28,086 nt of DNA from Perkinsus olseni. Lineage: Eukaryota > Perkinsozoa > Perkinsida. Numbering within the stretch: position 1 is the stretch's first letter; each line of letters starts with the position of its first letter. Of this stretch, positions 20,570 to 28,086 are shown piece after piece. Where the stretch lies: NCBI GenBank assembly GCA_013115125.1, contig JABANN010000455.1:1-28086 (forward strand). The letters are read 5' to 3'. The notes beneath the pieces are model-generated. The model was given only the letters and a program-made list of their open reading frames with translations, was not told the DNA's origin and did not search any database. A program made the translations under genes and the position numbers.

Positions 20570-21120
20570 GAATCTTGGACGTTGATCTGACTGAAGACAA
20601 AACAAAAGATACGCGGCAAGATACCCGTCCGGCTGGTAGTGAGCCTTCGACTACAACGAGACGCGCAAACTGCAATTGGTTCTTCGACGAACTTCGGTGT
20701 GGTCCAATTTCCCCGAGCGAACTTGAGGACAGCAGAAAGGTATCCGAGGACTACGACAGCCCGCGTCAGCAGAGAAGGGAATACTATTCAAGTAGTCCAA
20801 CCACATGTAGCGGCACACAGGCGGAAAAGCGTCCAAAATTCTCGCGCGCCCCGAAATTATTACGTTAACCGAATAAGGCATATTAAGCTCCCATACCCCT
20901 TCCATGCTGTGATCAGGATTCGGCATCTATCAGTAGCAGAGGCATAAAAAGCGCTCGCCCAAATGATCGATAAAAATACCCCTTCGGCCTGTACGTGGAA
21001 GGTGAGGGCGCTTCTACCGTCGAGGGTGTGTGGTACGGGAGGACCGAAATTTCCTGCCAAAAATTTCTCGGCATAATTTCGTAGCGCGCGAAACTACCAC
21101 CGCGCTCCTCAGAAACCATC
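20570..21120 (-). CDS. Probable C-terminal exons of the LMF-type gene
   Basis: Minus-strand coding-like pieces: NFWQEISVLPYHTPST or, in another frame, GPPVPHTLDGRSALTFHV; MEGVWELNMPYSVN; and ILDAFPPVCRYMWLDYLN. Two introns seem present, one carrying the GCGCTCGCC...GATCGA module (20950-20971) and one beginning GTAATAATTTCGGGGCGCG (20845-20863). PP.V.PH.LD and PPVCRYMWLDY are weakly like the luminal C-terminal domain of lipase maturation factors, which is missing from the gene just upstream. The joint is not shown. Confidence 0.3.
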
Positions 21121-21431
21121 GCGCTACGAACGTACGGTACCGGTAGTATACCTGCTTATGGCATCAACTTGACCTATCCCGTATCTTGCTTACTCGAGCT
21201 CAAGGTTCCTTCCATATCATAACCGACGACATCAGTCGTTCCGATCAGCCAAGCGGTGGCGACAGCCACTAAGGTCGCTGCCACACGGATTGAAAAACCT
21301 CCTGAAGAAAGGGAAAATCGGCAAAAAACCAAAATCTGAAAACCACGAAAACGCTAAAGAGGATATAATCCGAAAAAGGCGTAAAAACGTCCGAGAAAAT
21401 AACCAGCAGAACTGTTTCGTCAAGCAAGCTG

Positions 21432-23463
21432 CTAAATACTTTCATTTTTCCCTCCTCCAACAAGGCCATAGACGACCGCCAACACTCCCGGGATAGTAGC
21501 AAGGACACTCCAAAGCCCAGCAGGCCTGACAGGACCGCGCTCGCCCTGGTGATCGATACGGTGTTGAACGGTGTATTACACAGAGTCCCTCGACACCACT
21601 GGACCGAGAGAGCCGTACTTTAGTGCCAATAAGACGGCCGGTAGATGTACGACGATGGTGAATATAATAGAAGGGACAATCTGAGACAGAAAAGTGGGCT
21701 TTCGGAAAAATTCTATTTTTCTGACATTTTTCACGAATGTTCTCCGCCTGAAATTCCGGGAAAATCTTCTCCGGGAATTCACACGCAGCGAGACAAACCT
21801 TTCTGTCCCCGTCCCGAAAAATAAACAATTTCCCCAATTTTTTCATACTCCAACTTTTCAAACGGAATGGAATAACGACCGAGCCTTCTTGTACGGCAAA
21901 GGTCTCAGGTTCGATCCCACCACCCGACATATTACCGCCTTCACAATGGTCTTTTCCACTCTTTCCTCTGTCAAAGGTGCCAATACACGCTTACAACCTG
22001 GTGCGAAAAGCGCTCGCCCTGGTGATCGGATCTCACACCACTTACCAAAGCGTTGGAATATATCCGTTCCTACTACAGCAGCGATGATTTCCTCATCGAT
22101 CGTCCCAACACTCAGAGCTAGGAGTGTCAGAATAGACCAGTTCAAATTACCTGCAAAATGCTCCAGCCGATATTCGAACCAGAGACCTTTCGATTACCCA
22201 CACAAGCTGACCACACCGCCAAAGCCGCCATCGAGACATTTGAAAGGAATTCGAAAACGCTGGCCGGCGGGGACGCCATCAGAATTAATGAGGCCGCGAT
22301 TTCAACGGCGATAGTCAATCCCCCAATAATACTGTGAAGAACCTGTCAGGAAAAGTGCGAAACGAAACTTGCTTCGCTCCGCTAAGCTCACGGGAGGAAA
22401 TTTATCGGCATGCCAGATGAAAGGTAGAGGGAATGGGGCGTCTAACATGCTCGACCAGGACATGTCAGCCAAGCTTGTCCAGGCCAAATCTGAAGAAAAC
22501 GCAAGATTTAGCAAGATTAGCAAGATCCACGCTTGGCGGTGGATATTTATGGGAGCGGATCAAGCACGCTTCGAGATACGTCGCTTAACACGACAACCAC
22601 CTGGGGTACCATTTACAGCAGTCCTAAAGGGGACTATTATTATCAAACCCACTTCCATCGATGATGATGAGAATCGAGGAAAAAGAGTTCGCTTTACGGA
22701 TAGATCCCCGGTTCGATCCCAGCATCTCACCATTCTTCACAATAGCGTACAGGCCGGCAGAGAGGAAAACTCTCGACAGCAGGAACTTCAAGTAGACCGT
22801 ATCTAACATACAAATCGATCACTCGGGCGCGCGCATTCCGCAACATACTGTTTGTGAATTCTGCTATGAAGACCATCAACGAGGCTTCGACCAGTAGCTT
22901 GTCATAACCGCTCCAAATCAACTGCGGGCCGACCTTGGATACTTCGGACTCGTAAGATACGCTTTGAAGCAACCTAGTGCAGCTCTTCGGGATTTTTCAC
23001 CGCGCCACGAAATTGCTTACACCAGATGAACCGCAGCAAATAGCAGACCGTGAATCGCCACGGCCACCGAACTGAATGAAAAAATTGAAAAATAGATGCT
23101 CGACAGAAGACAACATATCTGAAAAGGTTCCATCATGTAGTCGAACAAAATGCGTATCTTAGGTCGATCCACGTCTTTCACAGACATAAAAGATACTACC
23201 TAGTAGGTAGTACCTACCAGCATGATGCTGATGGCCATGCTCACCATGGGGCTGATCGAAATAAACCCGCACGGGCCGAAGATGACCTCCGAATCTTCGA
23301 GGAGACTCGAAAAGGCAAACACTTGTGCAACGACTGAAAAAAACACACTTAAAGACAGCAAAAAATGCAGAACATGCATCGCTTCGCTCCGCTAGACCTT
23401 ACACATCAATTTGATGCACAGGAAGCTGGACAGGGAGACGGTGCTCTCTTTCTGAACCACCAT
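21432..23463 (-). CDS. Lipase maturation factor (LMF) family membrane protein
   Basis: ATG at 23463 (MVVQKESTVSLSS). Exons give VVAQVFAFSSLLEDSEVI, FGPCGFISISP; VAVAIHGLLFAAVHLV; VGPQLIWSGYDKLLVEAS; FLLSRVFLSAGLYAIVKN; LAWTSLADMSW...HADKFPP; LHSIIGGLTIAVEIAASL; NLNWSILTLLALSVGTID; then two more membrane helices. This order matches LMF1/LMF2: F.FASLY..I.GLYG..G, W D.LLLE.GFL, LLFRLMF.SG, P..L......IEI..P, and GNYNFFNLLTL. LMF proteins sit in the ER membrane and help lipoprotein-lipase-type enzymes fold. Resolved exons: 22489-22392, 22342-22204, 22150-22046, 21997-21936, 21680-21580, 21525-21432. The TAG at 21432 may not be the true end (see 20570-21120). Confidence 0.7.
22151..22203 (-). repeat. 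tRNA-3'-half-like intron, LMF gene
   Basis: A 53-nt intron, GTGTGGGTAATCGAAAGGTC then TCTGGTTCGAA, ending TTTTGCAG. The coding frame joins exactly across it (SAC to NLNW). Its 5' part matches 15340-15390 at 26 of about 28 bases, though the genes are unrelated. Confidence 0.85.
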
Positions 23464-23560
23464 TGAAAGATGAAAACTGCGTTGAGAAAGAGCAAGATTG
23501 CAAGATTTCCAACTTAAACCCAACAATCCAACAACATGGACAACTTCCCACGAATCATGA

Positions 23561-24484
23561 TCATCCCACAACAACGAATTTTTCCATCACCCCTCGTAAA
23601 ATCGATCGCGTGATCGATTTCCAATCGATATCACCGTCACTGTTATCTTTCACGCCCGTCTTCACCCCGATCTCGGACACATCTTCCACCATGACCTCAA
23701 CCCTAGGCTTCTGATTACTAAAACCCATCGTATCAATTTCTGATATTTTTTCCACCAATCTAAGTCCCGCCAGCACCCTCCCAACAGCCACTCCATTACC
23801 GTCCAAATGCTCCAACGGTTTAGTAGTAATATACAACTCCTTGCCGTACAATCCGGGCTTCGCTCCGCTAGGACATAAGCCAATAATACCGCCCACTTCG
23901 TGATGCACCGCGAAGGATTCTCTCGCGATTCCCCCCTCCGCTCCGCCGTCCTCACCGAGTTGAATCCATCCTCCCTTTATCGCCCGAGTCACCGAAGATT
24001 CCGACAATTTCTTCTTCAAAAATTCACAACTTTTCGGGCAAATGTCATCGTAAAACTCGATCAAAACCGAGCCATTATAGTCATTCTCGCGCGCCACAAA
24101 ATTCATCCGGACGTACGACCTTTCAGGATTCATCAAATCACGTAGATCTCTCTCCGCATTCGCCTTCATATTCTCTTCGAAATCGCCACACTGCCAATCG
24201 TCGGAGAAAATTGCGTAATTTTTTCCGACCCACTCCTCGAACGATTTAACACCAAACTGCAGAATTCTGTCCTCCCCCTTCTCCTCTACAAAAATCAACA
24301 CTTCTACGTCGATCAGCGGCACGTGAGATTGCACGCGCGCACAAATCCTCTCGAAGTCCGCCTCAAAAAATCCGCGGATCTCGATTCTGCCCTCCGAGCT
24401 CGTCTTGAGGAACTCCGCCAGACACTTGACCTTCTGATAATGCTGACAGTTCACATTGCCGATGATGGTGATGGTCGAACTCAT
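23561..24484 (-). CDS. Cyclophilin-like protein, PPIL6 type
   Basis: One uninterrupted frame, start at 24484 (MSSTITIIGNVNCQHYQK) because the N-terminus then lines up with PPIL6; the frame itself is open to 24670. About 307 residues. Residues 1-115 form the thioredoxin-like PPIL6 N-terminal region; about 125-285 is the cyclophilin domain: SVLIEFYDDICPKSCEFL, GGWIQLGEDG, FAVHHEVGGIIGLCPSG, ELYITTKPLEHLDGNGVAVG and RVLAGLRLVEKI. The catalytic Arg and the FxxQ of active prolyl isomerases are replaced, as in PPIL6, so it is probably inactive as an enzyme. PPIL6 is linked to cilia in other eukaryotes. It has no introns, unlike its neighbours. The stop is 97 bases from the LMF start. Confidence 0.75.
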   Translation of the reverse strand: MSSTITIIGNVNCQHYQKVKCLAEFLKTSSEGRIEIRGFFEADFERICARVQSHVPLIDVEVLIFVEEKGEDRILQFGVKSFEEWVGKNYAIFSDDWQCGDFEENMKANAERDLRDLMNPERSYVRMNFVARENDYNGSVLIEFYDDICPKSCEFLKKKLSESSVTRAIKGGWIQLGEDGGAEGGIARESFAVHHEVGGIIGLCPSGAKPGLYGKELYITTKPLEHLDGNGVAVGRVLAGLRLVEKISEIDTMGFSNQKPRVEVMVEDVSEIGVKTGVKDNSDGDIDWKSITRSILRGVMEKFVVVG

Positions 24485-24670
24485 AGGCAAAGTGAAATCA
24501 ACTGAAGGGAAGAGAAAGTGAGCCGATTCCTTCCCGCAGTGGGAACGCCTCTCAACTGCTTCGGAATCGAACCGCCCTCGAAGACCGTAATTTCGGCCAA
24601 CCTCAGAAAAAGCGCTCATAAGTTTGAACATCGGGGGTGTTCGGGGTCCGTCACCACTGACTCTTCCCAT

Positions 24671-25089
24671 TGCACACGATAATTACACCTCCTGGAAGGA
24701 CCAGGAGCTGGTCCTATATTCTAGAGTCAGTAAAATAGTTTTGGCTACACAAAAGAAAAGTATTTATCAAAATGATACACTTTACAACCACAACTCTTAA
24801 ACTCAAAAACGAGCAGTCCCTTCAATTCCTCCCACAAACGCCAACACTCAGCTTGAATGATGAATTGATGCTTCCAGACGAAAACTCCTATAAAACGATG
24901 CAAAAGAATCTCCACTGGTCTCTTGTGATAAATAACCGATACGAAAGCAGCAGGCGAAGAGCCCCCCCTCCAAATTAGAAAACAAACAGACACCCATTCC
25001 TGTGAAATAACACCATAACGGCGATCTGCATTCAGTAATATACATATCTTATACCTGGCGTAAAAAGCGCGCGCCATTGTGATCGATTT
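24671..25089. other. AT-rich stretch with a doubtful minus frame
   Basis: A minus frame 25077-24745 (ending ...HFDKYFSFV) starts inside the GCGCGCGCC...GATCGA module, so its start is suspect. The bases are A/T rich, and I do not count it as a gene. It may be downstream or upstream untranslated sequence. Confidence 0.3.
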
Positions 25090-25807
25090 CTAGGCAGACA
25101 ACAGAGCTTCAGTTAGAGGAGGGTTGTCGGTTCTGGCTCCTTCCTCCCGAGTGTTGTTCTTGAGGGTTAGGTCGAGGCACTCCCTCAACAGTCGTTCCAA
25201 TACGAACCCGCCAAGACAGGACAATACGACCAGAATGTTACTCCGATCTGAAAACTATGAATGACGAGCTTCGACCTAAGATATGTCTGGGAAAATCGAA
25301 ACAGCAATGTTTTCAGACCTAGAACGAATGGCGAAACTCCTAAAACTGTCACCATGGACCTACTCGCCAAACCTAGACACTGCACGAGAATTGAAGACGC
25401 TTATCCGGCGAATCTTAGGGGGGTCGATGACGAAGTGTCCTTCTCACCCTTACCGCGACTACCTGTTATATAGCAAACCGCCAAGACGATAACGTTCTCC
25501 CAACCCCACAGTTGTGATAGGAATTCCAACAGGGAATAAGAAGCATCCCACTCCTCTGCATCGAATGCATTCACAGTCCGCCAACCTGAGAGAGTCCAAA
25601 CACCTTCCCTGTGCGCCCGAGCGAAGATACTCCACGTCTCAGACACTGCAATACTGATTTCTTTTCAAAACTCGCCCCCTCAGGGCGGAATCCTTCTCTG
25701 TGCGCAAAGATACTCACTGGTCCACCAACAGCCCAGTCCAGCCAGTCCAGAGATCGCTGCGCCTGATTGTGATCGGGCTCGTGAAAAGGAGAACGCCTGA
25801 GGGGCAT
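25090..25807 (-). CDS. Membrane-protein gene, several exons, family unknown
   Basis: Last exon 25247-25090: RSNILVVLSCLGGFVLER, then LLRECLDLTLKNNTREEG and a polar tail to TAG at 25090. Upstream coding-like exons: FVLGLKTLLFRFSQTYLR (near 25300), TLSGWRTVNAFDAEEWDAS and LWGWENVIVLAVCYI (25630-25460), and SLDWLDWAVGGP (near 25735). At least two membrane helices. A 20-nt GT-AG intron (GTGAGTATCTTTGCGCACAG, about 25700-25719) is suggested after VGGP, and a near-copy of that DNA lies at 25600-25626. Exon joints between these pieces are partly unsolved. The repeat module at 25066-25088 follows directly after the stop. Confidence 0.45.
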
Positions 25808-26610
25808 ATATGATAATCACCAACGCACCACCAGCAGTCAGTTTTCGCAACCCGAAAATTGAGGGAAGATCGTGGCAAAAAAATCTAAGAACTAATTTTA
25901 CATTTTTTCGGATTTATTTCAACGCTATTATAACGCTATTGTCCCAAAATTCGTAAAACTTTAACGAGTAAACAAATTGACGAACTTCTTTCTCGTTTAT
26001 TTCGAAACAAACCTTTCAAGCATTCACCTTCGTTCTCGACAGAATTTCCGCCGCACGAGGCCCCTTCCCCTATTACACATAATATGACTGCGACCGCCAT
26101 ACTGAGGAGGACGCAATAGCCGTTCCAAGGGCCGATGCGCCGCGATGGCCCCGAGGAGAGAAATAACACTACTAAAGTCGTTCTAGCACATGCTGAACAC
26201 GAATAGTATCTAACACCAGGTAATAGTAGCGCCACAGTAGACCTTTCTGCACTTGCATGAATCGAGCGGTTTCGGATTCATGCGGTCTCGCCATTCCATT
26301 GCTCTGTGATTGGTCTGAGTATCTCCTCATGGCACGAATGATTGCTGTCATTTCAGTTCAGTTTATTCTGTTCTGCCTCTGCCCTTTGCTGTTGGGCTCG
26401 TCTCTCTCTGGCTCTATACTGTCGTCCGTGCATCTGTCTTCACCACCGCTTGGCTGAAGACTACCGTCAGTATATCCCTCCCTGCTCTACTCTACTATTG
26501 CTATATCTATACGCAGTCTTGGGTGTTGCGTCCCACAAGCTCCGCAGTGATCTCAATCCCGCTGCTATTAGGTCACGTATTTAGCGCGCGCCCTGATGAT
26601 CGAACCCAAC
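25808..26610. other. Stretch with a short minus membrane-like frame
   Basis: The minus frame 26235-25936 contains WNGYCVLLSMAVAVILCVI, one possible membrane helix, and a basic tail. An AATAAA on the minus strand follows near 25920. On the plus strand MIAVISVQFILFCLCPLL (26339) looks like a signal peptide but ends quickly. Neither is firm. Confidence 0.3.
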
Positions 26611-27560
26611 TTACAGCAACGACATAATTTGCCTTATAATGGACTTTGGTGAAATGGATTTGTCCACCTCTGATCGAGCCAACAGCACACCCACGAAAAA
26701 GGCCGAAAGAAAGATACCCCACAGTGAGACTCTCCTGAGAAAAAGCGAAAGAGTCTGGTGACCGGTGATTGGATGGCAGAAGCCCCCATGGACCAGTCAG
26801 AAGGGAAGACTGTGGTCGGATCGGCGCAGTGCAGCAAGGAGGCCACGATTTCGACGACATAGAAGAATATTCCCGCGCGCCACGAAATGACCGCTCTCAC
26901 CTGAGTGATTCTTCATCAAGAACCACTTGCGGGTCCACTCGATACTGCATCCACTCTGCCGACCATGACCCCAGTGGACCGGGCAGCTGAAGACATAAGC
27001 TAGAGGTGTCAGAAAAATGCTGACACGGTCGAAGCCACCGGGTTAACGATGGTAAGACCTTCACATGAATATTCAGACGTCGCCACAGAACCAATGGCGA
27101 TTATGATGAAATGGGAAATCCAACTCAGGAGAGCAGCAGCAGCAGTCGCCTGCTCCATCTGAGTATCAGATGGAGCAGATGATGATTTTGGACTGCGCAA
27201 GAGGAGACTGAGGCTGATCGACTATGACAGTTCCACGGTGATGATGCGTAACGATGCGAATTGGAACTAGTGGGCTTTCCCTTTACTACGGAGTAATATC
27301 TGAATCCATTGCCCTGTATTCTGCTGTAGGGCGTCTCCACACTCACAAGGATACTCCCATAGAGGGCCAGGCTCGGCATTATCGACATTCCCGCATACAC
27401 CACTTGGACCTCCTCGAACTTATGGGAATCCTGCAAGACGGTAATATCAGAACCAAACGATGGCGGGATCGATCATCAAGGCGCGCGCTAAACTCCGGGA
27501 AGCCTTTCTTCTTCCACAGGTTACAGATTGTGGACTCTCCATCATACAGTGGAACGACCA
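26611..27560 (-). CDS. Multi-exon membrane protein, family unknown
   Basis: Last exon 26734-26611: RVSLWGIFLSAFFVGVLLA, then RSEVDKSISPKSIIRQIM and TAA at 26611. Exon 26986-26901: LPGPLGSWSAEWMQYRVD to DEESL. The exon ending at 27039 has ATAAAALLSWISHFIIIAIG. Earlier pieces: QNTGQWIQILLRSKGKAH; DSHKFEEVQVVYAGMSIM; GAELVVPLYDGESTICNL. Phases agree across the last three joints. At least two membrane helices. A 166-nt intron (26735-26900) carries the ATTTCGTGGCGCG module. A 23-nt intron (GTGAGTGTGG...CCCTACAG) is likely near 27326-27348. The 5' end is not found and may lie beyond 27560. Confidence 0.5.
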
Positions 27561-27576
27561 GTTCGGCCCCACTGTG

Positions 27577-28086
27577 AGCTAAAGCACGATTTCTCGCCTC
27601 CCTCTACTCGGAGATGCTCCAATTGTAGCCAGGCCCTGGACTTAAGTTCTATTCAAACCTCGGGGCTTTGCTGCAGTAGTTAACACCAGTTGAAGTACGG
27701 TACCATAACTCCGTGACATTACCTTGCATCGAGAGAGGGACTTTAAGCACAAAAACAGAGGGTAGAGGCCAAAAGCCGCCAAGAAAGCCTTAAAGAAGCT
27801 CCTATGGTATCTGTCAAAATATAATAATGACACCCCAACCAGGACATCCTACTCACCCTAGTTGGACTGCATAATAAAGGCATGGTGCGGTAGGGAGGAG
27901 GGCTAGGGGCCATCCCCACTGCCGGAGTTCCCTTCTAGGACAGGTTACTGCTACCCAAGTAGCGTAGTACTGGAAGACCAGCCAACAGACGTAACTGAAG
28001 AGAGACATCAGTGACTACAGGGTGTTCCAATTCGATATGCAAATCACAAAAATCAGTCTAATTCAGCACATACTACGTGTTTGAGG
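27577..28086. other. Right edge, unresolved
   Basis: A hydrophobic minus piece, FFKAFLAAFGLYPLFLCL, followed by a GTAATG donor near 27721, may be an exon of the gene at 26611-27560 or of the next one. Nothing else can be supported up to the window end. Confidence 0.3.

Noticed and set aside
21880-21930. tRNA gene on the plus strand
   Set aside because: GGTTCGATCCC is present, but the T-stem does not pair and the upstream bases give no cloverleaf.
27120-27150. Expanding triplet repeat (AGCAGCAGCAGC)
   Set aside because: Only about four units and in frame as alanines in a coding exon; not an expansion.
1-28086. CRISPR array, rRNA genes or bacterial operons
   Set aside because: No regular repeat-spacer pattern, no rRNA-like conserved blocks, and the genes are split by spliceosomal-type introns.

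Overview
The window looks like nuclear DNA of a unicellular eukaryote with small, densely packed, intron-rich genes. An alveolate, most likely a Perkinsus-like protist, is my best guess. This is inferred from a helical-repeat plus RAP-domain protein, a mitochondrial carrier, a lipase maturation factor homologue, introns mostly of 24-75 nt, and long one-directional gene runs. No species call can be proven from the sequence alone.

Left part (1-9.6 kb). A long minus-strand frame, cut by the window edge, fills 1-1037. It is followed by an array of a secreted, cysteine-rich protein family. Two divergent pairs (4418-5096 minus with 5769-6450 plus; 7164-7865 minus with 8680-9361 plus) lie in tandem repeats about 2.75 kb apart. 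A fifth, shortened minus copy lies at about 1193-1747. The copies share a signal peptide, the intron positions and a conserved last exon, and several look decayed. Between the fifth copy and the array is a decayed coding-like stretch (2191-3444) and an unidentified minus-strand coding block (3464-4105).

Right part (10.5-28 kb). All supported genes are on the minus strand: an oxoglutarate/malate-type mitochondrial carrier (7 exons, complete), a small gene of unknown function, a RAP-domain protein gene, a mitochondrial protein with repeated LPxG-type motifs, a complete 5-exon coiled-coil-like gene, part of a membrane protein, a lipase maturation factor (LMF) family gene, a PPIL6-like cyclophilin, and two further membrane-protein genes. 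Spacing between genes is often below 100 bp.

The main surprise is in the introns. Introns of unrelated genes share short sequence modules: a tRNA 3'-half-like piece with the GGTTCGA box, a GCGCTCGCC...GATCGA module, an ATTTCGTGGCGCG module, an AGCGGAGCGAAGC module, and a 3' splice site GTATCTTAG. This pattern is what introner-like elements (mobile elements that create introns) would leave, possibly derived from tRNA-type SINEs.
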